From Emticicia sp031378715 (GTDB lineage: Bacteria > Bacteroidota > Bacteroidia > Cytophagales > Spirosomataceae): a stretch of DNA of 8,326 nucleotides. The DNA is taken from NCBI GenBank assembly GCA_031378715.1, contig JANNEN010000337.1, positions 1-8,326 of the forward strand, in the 5' to 3' direction. The translations under genes and the position numbers were made by a program. The notes beneath the pieces were generated by a model. That model had not been told where the DNA came from. It saw nothing but the letters and a program-made list of their open reading frames with translations, and made no database searches. Shown here piece by piece: positions 1 to 5,787 of the stretch (position 1 is the stretch's first letter; each line of letters opens with the position of its first letter).

Positions 1-250
1 CAAAAAAGAAAAGGCCGCTGACAAAAAAGAAAAGGCCGCTGACAAAAAAGAAAAAGCCGCTGACAAAAAAGAAAAAGCCGACAAAAAAGAAAAAGCTACG
101 GACAAAAAAGATGTAGCTGACAAAAAGGAGAAAGCCGACAAAAAAGAAAAAGCTACGGACAAAAAAGATGTAGCTGATAAAAAAGAAAAGGCCGACAAAA
201 AAGAAAAAGCTACGGACAAAAAAGAAAAAGTAGCTGATAAAAAAGCAGCC
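1..250 (+). repeat. In-frame tandem repeats of 15-21 bp with a 57-bp higher-order period
   Basis: Thirteen units begin with GACAAAAAAG or GATAAAAAAG at 20, 41, 62, 80, 101, 119, 137, 158, 176, 194, 215 and 236, plus a cut unit at 1. Unit lengths are 21, 18 or 15 bp. From 62 the order 18+21+18 repeats as a 57-bp block (62-118, 119-175), and a third, 60-bp version occupies 176-235. This nested pattern implies block duplication on top of single-unit duplication. The array continues to the left of the window. Confidence 0.93.
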
Positions 251-469
251 GATAGAGATAACACCATAAAGCCTGCTCCGAAGACAAGCCAAAAAGACGA
301 TGATGGCAAAGAAGCCGACCAATCGACTCGTAAGAAAGTGGCTGGTGCTGATAAGCAAATCGGCAAAGATGACAAGGGGCGTACTATTTTTGAAGGCTCT
401 CGTGGTGGACAATATTACATCAACTCAAACGGAAATAAAAGTTATTTGAAGGCTGAGAAGAAACTTTAA
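2..469 (+). CDS. Lysine-rich repeat protein with a C-terminal basic adaptor-like tail (5' end missing)
   Basis: The frame is open from the window edge to a TAA at 467-469, giving the last 155 residues; the true start lies upstream. The first ~83 residues are tandem 5-7-residue units of the type DKKEKAA, DKKEKA, DKKEKAT and DKKDVA. These are rich in Lys, Asp, Glu and Ala, carry a slight net positive charge, and would form a long helix or stay disordered. A linker with KPAPKTSQKDDD follows. The end reads GRTIFEGSRGGQYYIN and then NGNKSYLK, which resembles the short 'PBCV-specific basic adaptor' motif (GRxxYxGPRGGxYYINxNGxKxYV) found at the ends of viral and some bacterial proteins. Histone H1-like or AlgP-like DNA binding is possible from composition, but without the N-terminus no function can be assigned. 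All repeat units are multiples of three bases, so copy-number change keeps the frame. A terminator follows at 557-585. Confidence 0.85.
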   Translation, partial: KKEKAADKKEKAADKKEKAADKKEKADKKEKATDKKDVADKKEKADKKEKATDKKDVADKKEKADKKEKATDKKEKVADKKAADRDNTIKPAPKTSQKDDDGKEADQSTRKKVAGADKQIGKDDKGRTIFEGSRGGQYYINSNGNKSYLKAEKKL

Positions 470-474
470 ATTAG

Positions 475-500
475 TCAATATTTATGTATTGATAATTTTT
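475..500 (+). terminator. Weak AT-rich hairpin with T-tract after the repeat protein
   Basis: TCAATA (475-480) and TATTGA (487-492) form a perfect 6-bp stem around a 6-nt loop, followed by TAATTTTT. It begins six bases after the stop codon. The stem is all A/T but one pair, so it is probably weak, and the terminator at 557-585 looks like the real stop. Confidence 0.3.
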
Positions 501-521
501 AAATTGTTTATGATTTTAGAA

Positions 522-555
522 AACCCCCTCTACCAGTCAGGGAGAGGGGGGGGGG
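522..555. repeat. GC-rich palindromic element with a G10 run
   Basis: CCCCCTCT (524-531) pairs perfectly with AGAGGGGG (543-550), with an inner CC/GG pairing (533-534 with 540-541). The right arm runs on to ten consecutive G (546-555). This is a sharp GC island in very AT-rich non-coding DNA. Its order of parts (AA, C-run, CCAGT, G-run containing GAG) resembles the block inside thyA at 1815-1850 read on the minus strand. Both may belong to one family of small interspersed palindromes; two diverged copies cannot prove this. Confidence 0.55.
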
Positions 556-556
556 T

Positions 557-585
557 AATGGAGCAGCAATGTTCCATTTTTTTTT
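557..585 (+). terminator. Intrinsic terminator of the lysine-rich repeat gene
   Basis: AATGGAGCA (557-565) pairs with TGTTCCATT (570-578) in nine pairs including one G-U, closed by a GCAA tetraloop of the GNRA type. Nine T follow or overlap (577-585). The only plus-strand gene upstream is the repeat protein ending at 469. Confidence 0.85.
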
Positions 586-839
586 GCTTAAAAGTAGCAA
601 AAATTCTAATGCAACGTAAGTTTTCGGTTACTGATGAAAGTATAGATTTTTGTCATTTTTGTACTATTGTAAGGAAACCTATAAAGACTCGTCGGAATAG
701 TGAAATTTTAACTACTATTTAGTCTATTAATTTAATAGGATAATTCATACTTTCTCTTGCAGTATTCCGAAAAACATGGTAATATTCCGTGATTATGCTA
801 AAATTTTAGAATAATTTTAGCAAATTAACAATTTTTTAA
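586..839. other. Non-coding AT-rich stretch with small inverted repeats, no gene seen
   Basis: No reading frame here has a recognisable product or a plausible start context. Visible structure: CTATTAA/TTAATAG (724-738); the 7-mer TATTCCG twice, 20 bp apart (763-769 and 783-789), with its complement CGGAATA at 693-699; and a perfect 10-bp inverted repeat TGCTAAAATT/AATTTTAGCA (796-805 and 813-822). The last lies about 18 bp upstream of the -33 box of the next promoter, where an activator could bind. Confidence 0.5.
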
Positions 840-871
840 TTGACTTGTATTCAATTACTTACATACATTTG
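840..871 (+). promoter_or_regulatory. Bacteroidota-type promoter of the small exported protein
   Basis: TTG (840-842) lies 21 bp before a perfect TAnnTTTG element, TACATTTG (864-871). This matches the -33/-7 architecture of the Bacteroidota primary sigma factor. Transcription would begin near 877, giving a ~70-nt leader with a small TCTCG/CGAGA hairpin (884-899). Confidence 0.7.
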
Positions 872-945
872 CGGCACAAAGGTTCTCGGCGGAGCGAGAT
901 AATTGATATAACTTTTTTAAGTTTTAATTTTAAATAAATACTCCA

Positions 946-1359
946 ATGGAAACGAACACAAAGAAAATTATGAAGACATTAACAGTAGTATTGGCACTCG
1001 CTGCGGCGACAGTAACCGAAGGTTTTGCACAGGCAAAAACCACTTCGGGCGAGATTAGTTCATCGGCTAAAATAACCAATTTGGACGTGCAAGATTTAGG
1101 GAATCTGCGTTTTAAATTAGCTTTTGAAAATCCCTTGCGAAGCAAAACTCAGATAGCTTTATTTGATAAAAACAACGAAGTGTTTTTCAGCGATTATTCG
1201 GTCGGTGATGCGAAGTACTCAAAGGCATTTGACCTCTCAAATCTGACTGATGGCGAATATACCTTCGTAGTTGGGTCGGGAAAAGACAAACTCACGCAGA
1301 CGTTTGTGATTAGCACAAAAACATTCCGTGGAATTTCGTTGGCTAAAAACCGTAAATGA
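946..1359 (+). CDS. Small exported protein with one Ig-like/beta-sandwich domain
   Basis: The 137-residue product has a signal peptide: after basic residues (KK, MK) comes a hydrophobic stretch TLTVVLALAAATV (residues 11-23), with likely cleavage after the AQA at 28-30. The mature part of about 107 residues alternates short hydrophobic strands with turns, for example LRFKLAFENP, TQIALFDKNNEVFFSDY, and LTDGEYTFVVGSGK near residues 99-112. That last segment is typical of the small beta-sandwich domains in Bacteroidota exported proteins, resembling DUF3244 or T9SS C-terminal domains. It is not a convincing sorting domain because it makes up the whole mature protein. The ATG at 970 (residue 9) is an equally good start and would give a more typical signal peptide. 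The gene has its own promoter (840-871) and a terminator at 1461-1495. Periplasmic or surface location is inferred; the function is unknown. Confidence 0.85.
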   Translation: METNTKKIMKTLTVVLALAAATVTEGFAQAKTTSGEISSSAKITNLDVQDLGNLRFKLAFENPLRSKTQIALFDKNNEVFFSDYSVGDAKYSKAFDLSNLTDGEYTFVVGSGKDKLTQTFVISTKTFRGISLAKNRK

Positions 1360-1460
1360 AACCTGAGGTCTGCACCGAAGGTCTGACCGTTTTTCGAGAA
1401 ACATCAGCCGAAAATAATTTCATCATTAACTTCGTTGCCTAAAAACCTTTGTATTTATTC

Positions 1461-1495
1461 GTCGAGCCGTTGCAGTGCAGCGGCTCGACTTTTTT
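1461..1495 (+). terminator. Strong intrinsic terminator between convergent genes
   Basis: GTCGAGCCG (1461-1469) pairs perfectly with CGGCTCGAC (1481-1489). The stem extends inward through a wobble and three more pairs to a 3-nt loop (1474-1476). Six T follow on the plus strand (1490-1495), so it serves the gene ending at 1359. It also abuts the thyA stop at 1494; on the minus strand the hairpin is followed by GAATAAATAC, a poor U-tract, so its use by thyA is less certain. Confidence 0.88.
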
Positions 1496-2312
1496 ATACC
1501 GCCACGGGGGCTTTTATGCCAGGGTAGGGGTCGTATTCTGACAAGGTAAAATCTTCAAAGGTAAAGTCAAAAATGCTACTTATGGCAGGATTTAGCGTCA
1601 TTTTCGGCAATTTTCGTGGTTCACGGGCGAGTTGTTTGGCTACTTGTTCGAGATGGTTTGAGTAAATATGCGTATCGCCGCCCGTCCAGATAAATTCGTG
1701 GGCGATGAGGTCGCATTCCTGAGCCACCATCATCGTGAAGAGGGCATAAGAGGCAATATTGAATGGCACACCCAAGAACACATCGGCACTGCGTTGGTAT
1801 AATTGGCACGAAAGTAATCCTTTTTCTCCCCCACTGGGGGCTGGGGGGCTTACATAAAACTGAAAAAAAGCATGGCATGGCATGAGTGCCATCTGTGATA
1901 ATTCGCCCACATTCCAAGCCGAAACGATGATTCGGCGAGAATCGGGCGATTTTTTTAGTTGATTCAAAGCCTCTTTCAATTGGTCAATCACTTGTCCGTT
2001 TGGGGCTTCCCAACTTCGCCATTGTTTGCCATAAACTGGTCCCAAATCTCCATTTTCGTTCGCCCATTCGTCCCAAATCGAAACTCCATTTTCTTTCAAA
2101 TAAGCAGTATTGGTTTCACCCTTGATAAACCAAAGTAACTCGTGAATAATAGATTTTGTATGCACTTTTTTGGTCGTAACGAGCGGAAACCCCTCTTGCA
2201 GATTAAACCGCATCTGGTAGCCAAAAACACTAATGGTGCCAGTGCCAGTGCGGTCGGTTTTCGGAGTGCCGTTTTCAAGGATATGTTTTAATAAATCGTG
2301 GTATTGCTTCAT
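1494..2312 (-). CDS. thyA: Thymidylate synthase ThyA with a 12-residue loop segment replacing the usual four
   Basis: This cytosolic enzyme makes dTMP from dUMP using 5,10-methylenetetrahydrofolate. The 272-residue protein aligns along its length with E. coli ThyA (264): MKQY start, DRTGTGT, GFPLVTTKK, WDEWANENGDLGPVYGKQWR, R126/R127 in DSRRIIVSAWN, catalytic Cys146 in PCHAFFQFY, QRSADVFLG (Arg174), FNIASY (Asn185), GGDTHIYSNH (His215, Tyr217) and the C-terminal PGIKAPVAV. All key residues are present; those after residue 158 are shifted by exactly eight. The shift comes from residues 155-166 (SPPAPSGGEKGL) standing where E. coli has four residues (ADGK). The ATG at 2310-2312 matches the family start. 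A TTG ten codons upstream is in frame but lies inside the predicted -7 box. No folA follows; the downstream neighbour is convergent, so thyA is probably transcribed alone. Confidence 0.97.
   Translation of the reverse strand: MKQYHDLLKHILENGTPKTDRTGTGTISVFGYQMRFNLQEGFPLVTTKKVHTKSIIHELLWFIKGETNTAYLKENGVSIWDEWANENGDLGPVYGKQWRSWEAPNGQVIDQLKEALNQLKKSPDSRRIIVSAWNVGELSQMALMPCHAFFQFYVSPPAPSGGEKGLLSCQLYQRSADVFLGVPFNIASYALFTMMVAQECDLIAHEFIWTGGDTHIYSNHLEQVAKQLAREPRKLPKMTLNPAISSIFDFTFEDFTLSEYDPYPGIKAPVAV
1815..1850 (-). repeat. Palindromic C-run/G-run segment inserted in frame in thyA
   Basis: On the plus strand CCCCC (1828-1832), ACT, GGGGG (1836-1840) forms a compact palindrome. It is followed by CT and a second G-run (1843-1848). 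The segment encodes ThyA residues 155-166, rich in Pro and Gly, between two otherwise well-conserved strands. Net gain over E. coli ThyA is eight codons. I see no clear flanking target duplication. Confidence 0.7.
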
Positions 2313-2339
2313 TGGGGGATTGATTTGGGAGTTTTTTGG

Positions 2340-2347
2340 CAAAGATA
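2340..2347 (-). promoter_or_regulatory. thyA -7 promoter element
   Basis: Read on the minus strand this is TATCTTTG, a perfect TAnnTTTG, followed by CC. The ATG of thyA is 27 bp downstream, giving a leader of roughly 20 nt. No clear TTG is seen at -33. The element overlaps the in-frame TTG at 2340-2342, which argues against that codon as the start. Confidence 0.6.
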
Positions 2348-2534
2348 ATGGATAAGGAATTGAAATTAAATAAATTAAACATTTAATACGTCACTTTTTC
2401 CGTTATGAAATTTTATTTTTTACTTGAATAGAACACCGCCATTCGCTTAAAAAATCAAATTACCTAACAAAAAAATTATCAGTCTAAAACGTCCAATTTA
2501 TTTTTTTTCAATTCCTAATAGCAATTTTCCATAC

Positions 2535-2574
2535 AAAAAAGAAAACCCTCCAAATCTTACAGAAACGAAGGGTT
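2535..2574 (-). terminator. Intrinsic terminator of the LytTR gene
   Basis: On the minus strand AACCCTTCG (2574-2566) pairs with TGGAGGGTT (2552-2544) in nine pairs, two of them G-U, around a 13-nt loop. The tail is TTCTTTTTT (2543-2535). It starts 20 bp after the stop codon of the LytTR gene. Confidence 0.75.
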
Positions 2575-2594
2575 AGTTTTACATTTTGGGTTTA

Positions 2595-2942
2595 TCAAAA
2601 AAACGATACGTCGGAACGTCTTTGTAAAACTTCAATTTTATCAATACAATCCTTCGCTCTTCGACGAGAAGCAGTGAAAGTTTTACCGTTCGACAAGCTC
2701 AATGTTAGTTTATTGTTTTCAAAACTATAAGACGCAATGTGTTCGACGTTCAAGATTGAACTTCGATTGACTCGTACAAAATTATCGTACGCAATCGACG
2801 AGTGTACGTTGCAAAGGGTTTGGGTGGCAATCGTTCGGAGCTGATTCGTGCTGTGAATTACGGTATAATTGCTATCACTTTGGAGATAAATAATGTCATT
2901 GATTTCGATTTGCTGGTGACGAGTAAGATAAAGAGTTTTCAT
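2595..2942 (-). CDS. Stand-alone LytTR-domain DNA-binding regulator
   Basis: The 115-residue protein is essentially one LytTR domain, the beta-fold DNA-binding domain of AgrA/AlgR/LytR-type regulators. Visible family landmarks are INDIIYLQSDSNYTVIH (residues 14-30), FVRVNRSSILNVEHI (55-69) with the conserved Phe-x-Arg-x-x-Arg-Ser pattern, LTLSNG-like strand (79-86) and FTASRRR (89-95). There is no receiver domain, membrane segment or other sensor, so the signal must come from elsewhere or the protein acts constitutively. Full-length LytTR response regulators are about 240 residues, but single-domain versions occur in Bacteroidota. The gene is divergent from the lipoprotein at 3240 across a 297-bp intergenic region that holds a LytTR-like half-site, so control of itself and that neighbour is a reasonable inference. 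It ends at a terminator (2535-2574). Confidence 0.93.
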   Translation of the reverse strand: MKTLYLTRHQQIEINDIIYLQSDSNYTVIHSTNQLRTIATQTLCNVHSSIAYDNFVRVNRSSILNVEHIASYSFENNKLTLSLSNGKTFTASRRRAKDCIDKIEVLQRRSDVSFF

Positions 2943-3239
2943 GGTATAAAGTTTTAAACTTTCTTATAAATGGGTTGGGTTAATACGTGTTTTTGTTGCA
3001 TGGATTTACTTTTTTTAAACAACATACAGTTAAGAGAGTAAAGCTCTTTAACTAAATTATAATCACAAATTTAGGGTGTTAAAAACTATCGTGTATGCGT
3101 AAAAATACCTGTTTTTGGTTTTTTGGAAAATGAAATGGAAAACTTGGCACTAAATCCCAAAATAAATACGCCATATTCCGTATTTCGGATGATTTCAAAA
3201 TGTACGAACTTTGTCCAAACTTTTTGAAATCAAGTAACC
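2943..3239. other. Divergent control region between the LytTR and lipoprotein genes
   Basis: No gene is seen. Contents: a perfect minus-strand -7 box TAAATTTG (3066-3073) and an imperfect inverted repeat GTTAAGAG/CTCTTTAAC (3029-3036 and 3044-3052). Its left arm includes ACAGTTAAG (3026-3034), matching the AgrA-type LytTR half-site pattern [TA][AC][CA]GTTN[AG][TG]. The right side holds CCGTATTTCGG (3178-3188) and GAACTTTG (3206-3213), a one-mismatch -7 element for the lipoprotein gene. Confidence 0.45.
3066..3073 (-). promoter_or_regulatory. Candidate -7 element of the LytTR gene
   Basis: The minus strand reads TAAATTTG, a perfect TAnnTTTG, 123 bp upstream of the LytTR start codon. No TTG is found at the expected -33 position. 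If used, the long leader would contain the inverted repeat at 3029-3052. Confidence 0.4.
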
Positions 3240-3701
3240 ATGAAAACTACCTGCACTTTTATTCTTTTATTTTTCTCTCTTCTAAATTTTTCTTGCAGTA
3301 AGTCAGCGTCCGATTCTGCTGCTACACCCGCAGAGAATTTTTCGGCGATGATTGATACCGAAAAGTATAGCGATAATACTGCTTATATTTCGCCCGCTTT
3401 GGGAGGAGCGATTGCTATTTTCTCAAAAGATGCCAAAGGGCGTACATTTACCGTGGCTATTTTTGAAAAAGATTTTCCTCTAAATAAAACCATAAATATT
3501 GCCTTTTCTCCTTCGATAAGTTTTGCTAATGAAAGCAAAGAAACTTTCATTGCCAAGTCGGGTACGATGACAATTTCGGCTTATGAAAAATCTTCTACGG
3601 GCGTTTTAAACAAAATCACAGGTACATTTGCATTTGTGGGTACGGGCGGCAAAAAAGATGTGAATATCACCGCTGGTAAATTTAGCGTTTCCAAAAAGTA
3701 A
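3240..3701 (+). CDS. Small lipoprotein, DUF6252-like
   Basis: The 153-residue product begins MKTTC, has a hydrophobic core FILLFFSLLNF (residues 7-17) and a lipidation cysteine at 19 in FSC-SKS, a common Bacteroidota lipoprotein form although -3 is Asn rather than Leu. The mature domain of about 130 residues reads as beta strands: FSAMIDTEKY, GGAIAIFSKDAKGRTFTVAIF, a SGTMTIS strand near 108, ITGTFAFVG near 126, and VNITAGKFSVSK at the end. The order 'SGTMTI...ITGTFAF...NITAGKF' resembles the DUF6252 family of Bacteroidota lipoproteins, whose function is unknown. Anchoring in the inner or outer membrane cannot be settled from sequence. It is divergent from the LytTR regulator and stands alone on its strand; 118 bp separate it from ygiQ. 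Confidence 0.88.
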   Translation: MKTTCTFILLFFSLLNFSCSKSASDSAATPAENFSAMIDTEKYSDNTAYISPALGGAIAIFSKDAKGRTFTVAIFEKDFPLNKTINIAFSPSISFANESKETFIAKSGTMTISAYEKSSTGVLNKITGTFAFVGTGGKKDVNITAGKFSVSKK

Positions 3702-3797
3702 GCCGCTGTGCGTGTTTTCGTTAGTTACTTAATGCTGACTCTGGTTGAGTTATAAACATCAATCAAAACCAAATTGGCTCTTTCGGAGTTATCTAAG

Positions 3798-3815
3798 CAA
3801 AATTGCGTAATTTTG
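3798..3815 (+). promoter_or_regulatory. ygiQ -7 promoter element inside an inverted repeat
   Basis: TAATTTTG (3808-3815) is a perfect TAnnTTTG ending four bases before the ATG at 3820. It is the right half of an inverted repeat, CAAAATT (3798-3804), GCGT, AATTTTG (3809-3815). Transcription would begin at about the start codon. No TTG is present at the normal -33 distance. Confidence 0.5.
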
Positions 3816-3819
3816 TGAT

Positions 3820-5718
3820 ATGATAGAAAGACCAATAACCGACTGGTTGCCGCTTACCAAAAAAGAAGTTGAGAAAAGAGGCTGGGACGAAGTAGATGTT
3901 GTACTGATTTCGGGCGATGCTTACGTCGATCACCCCGCTTTTGGCACGGCCGTTATTGGGCGAATCATCGAAAGTGAAGGCTTCCGAATTGCGGTGGTGG
4001 CTCAACCAAACTGGCAAGACGATTTGCGTGATTTTAAGAAATTTGGCAAGCCCAAATACTTCTTTGGCGTAACGGCGGGTTGCATGGATTCGATGGTAAA
4101 TCATTATACTGCCAACAAGCGACTACGCTCAAACGACTCCTATACCCCAGGTGGAGAAGCAGGTTTTAGACCCGATTACGCGACAACTGTTTACTCAAAA
4201 ATATTAAAGCAAATCTACCCCGATGTGCCAGTGCTTATCGGCGGAATTGAGGCATCATTGCGACGAGTAACGCACTACGATTATTGGAAAGATGAGCTTA
4301 TGCCTACGATTTTGGCAGATTCTGAGGCCGATATGCTGGTTTATGGCATGGGGGAGCAGCCATTGCGTGAGATGCTCAATATGCTCAAAGCAGGCGTGCC
4401 TTTTAACGAGATAAAAGATGTAAATCAGATTGCGTACTTGCATGATGCGAGCGAAGCATTGCCCGATTACAAAAACTGGAATACCGTCGAATTGGCAAGC
4501 CATGAGGTCTGTTTGCAAGATAAAATCAAGTATGCTTCCAATTTTAAGATAGTAGAAGTAGAGTCGAACAAGTGGCAGGCAAATAGGATTATTCAAAGAG
4601 TAGGTACAAAAACTTTGGTCATAAATCCGCCCTTTAAAATCATGGACGAAAAGGAAATCGACCAATCTTTTGACCTGCCTTATACTCGATTGCCGCACCC
4701 AAAGTATAAAAATCGTGGGCCGATTCCTGCCTACGACATGATTAAGTTTTCGATAAATATGCACCGTGGTTGCTTTGGTGGGTGCAGTTTTTGTACGATT
4801 TCGGCTCATCAAGGCAAGTTTATTGCTTCCCGAAGCGAAACTTCGATTATGAAAGAGGTGGAGCAAATCGTGAAGCACCCCGAATTTAAGGGTTACATTT
4901 CAGACTTGGGTGGCCCGTCGGCCAATATGTATAAAATGAAAGGCAAAGACGAAGATATTTGTAATCGTTGCCAAAGTCCGAGTTGTATTCACCCCGTTAT
5001 TTGTTCAAATCTGGACACTTCACACAAGCCGCTGACCAAGATTTATCAACAAGTTGATGCCCACCCCGAGGTCAAAAAAGCCTTTGTGGGTTCGGGCGTT
5101 CGGTACGATTTATTGGTCGATGATTTCAACAAAAACAATAAAGACGGCAACCACGATGAGTACATGGAGCAACTCGTCACTCGCCACGTGTCGGGGCGTT
5201 TGAAAGTTGCACCCGAGCATACCTCCGATGCTACGCTGCGTGTGATGCGGAAGCCGTCGTTTAAGTATTTCAAGAAATTCAAGGAAAAATACGATACTAT
5301 TCAAGATAAACACAACTTGAAGCAACCGCTGATTCCGTATTTTATCTCATCGCACCCTGGTTGTGAAGAGGCCGATATGGCAAACCTTGCTGCCGAAACC
5401 AAAGACTTGGGCTTCCAGTTGGAGCAGGTACAAGACTTTACGCCAACGCCCATGACGGTTGCTGAGGTGATATATTATTCGGGCGTACATCCTTATACGT
5501 TACAACCGATTGCTACTGCCAAAACCCGTGAGGAAAAACTGGCACAAAATCGTTTCTTTTTCTGGTACAAACCCGAGTTTCGCACTTGGATTCGGAGCCG
5601 TTTGCACAAACTCAATCGCCCCGATTTGGCCGAGCGATTGCTGGCAAGTCCGAAGAAAAAAGAGACTGATTCGGTGGTAATAGGTGATATGAAGAAAAAG
5701 AAGAAACTTAGGTGGTGA
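3820..5718 (+). CDS. ygiQ: YgiQ-family radical SAM protein
   Basis: The 632-residue protein matches the YgiQ (UPF0313) family from its first residues (RPITDWLPLTKKE, SGDAYVDHPAFG, QPNWQDDLRDF). The family N-terminal domain spans roughly 1-290, with signatures VTAGCMDSMVNHYTANK (84-100), GGIEASLRR (141-149) and DMLVYGMGE (171-179). The radical SAM domain follows: Cys318-x3-Cys322-x2-Cys325 in HRGCFGGCSFC binds the 4Fe-4S cluster that cleaves S-adenosylmethionine. A second cysteine group, Cys381, Cys384, Cys389 and Cys395, is typical of the family and may bind another cluster. VAPEHTSDATLRVM, PYFISSHPGC and DFTPTPMTVAE lie further on, in the family's C-terminal part. The reaction and substrate are not known for this family. 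E. coli YgiQ is longer (~739), mostly at the C-terminus. The end is Lys-rich. The gene precedes the AlbA_2 gene by 69 bp with no terminator between, so read-through is possible. Confidence 0.96.
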   Translation: MIERPITDWLPLTKKEVEKRGWDEVDVVLISGDAYVDHPAFGTAVIGRIIESEGFRIAVVAQPNWQDDLRDFKKFGKPKYFFGVTAGCMDSMVNHYTANKRLRSNDSYTPGGEAGFRPDYATTVYSKILKQIYPDVPVLIGGIEASLRRVTHYDYWKDELMPTILADSEADMLVYGMGEQPLREMLNMLKAGVPFNEIKDVNQIAYLHDASEALPDYKNWNTVELASHEVCLQDKIKYASNFKIVEVESNKWQANRIIQRVGTKTLVINPPFKIMDEKEIDQSFDLPYTRLPHPKYKNRGPIPAYDMIKFSINMHRGCFGGCSFCTISAHQGKFIASRSETSIMKEVEQIVKHPEFKGYISDLGGPSANMYKMKGKDEDICNRCQSPSCIHPVICSNLDTSHKPLTKIYQQVDAHPEVKKAFVGSGVRYDLLVDDFNKNNKDGNHDEYMEQLVTRHVSGRLKVAPEHTSDATLRVMRKPSFKYFKKFKEKYDTIQDKHNLKQPLIPYFISSHPGCEEADMANLAAETKDLGFQLEQVQDFTPTPMTVAEVIYYSGVHPYTLQPIATAKTREEKLAQNRFFFWYKPEFRTWIRSRLHKLNRPDLAERLLASPKKKETDSVVIGDMKKKKKLRW

Positions 5719-5736
5719 AGGAGAAATATTGCTCGA

Positions 5737-5754
5737 CAAAATTCGTAAAATTTG
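5737..5754 (+). promoter_or_regulatory. Candidate promoter/operator of the AlbA_2 gene, similar to the ygiQ element
   Basis: CAAAATT (5737-5743), CGTA, AAATTTG (5748-5754) forms an inverted repeat with one mismatch. It aligns with the ygiQ element at 3798-3815 apart from a small shift (CAAAATTGCGTAATTTTG against CAAAATTCGTAAAATTTG). The -7 match is imperfect here (TA, three bases, TTTG). The ATG lies 33 bp downstream. Confidence 0.35.
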
Positions 5755-5787
5755 GTGGCTTTGTAGTAGTAAACTCACGATAAATAT

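Noticed and set aside
1..250. CRISPR-like or non-coding satellite interpretation of the tandem repeats
   Set aside because: The units are contiguous without spacers, keep a single open frame and continue into a conserved-looking C-terminal tail, so they are coding.
489..722. 77-residue plus-strand frame beginning MIIFKLFMILENPLYQ
   Set aside because: It runs through the GC-rich palindrome, the G10 run and the terminator at 557-585, has no start context, and the product resembles no known family. It is best read as non-coding.
2313..2342. Ten-codon N-terminal extension of thyA from a TTG
   Set aside because: ThyA proteins start with MKQY at the ATG at 2312, and the TTG lies inside a perfect -7 promoter box.
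2365..2387. ATTAAAT/ATTTAAT inverted repeat upstream of thyA
   Set aside because: It is made only of A and T in AT-rich DNA, and a 7-bp repeat of this kind is expected by chance.
3206..3213. GAACTTTG as the lipoprotein gene promoter
   Set aside because: It misses the first base of TAnnTTTG and has no TTG at -33; it is noted within the intergenic entry but not called as a promoter.
4255..4878. 207-residue minus-strand frame opposite ygiQ
   Set aside because: It is antisense to a strongly conserved gene and has no domain-like pattern; it is a shadow of the ygiQ codon usage.
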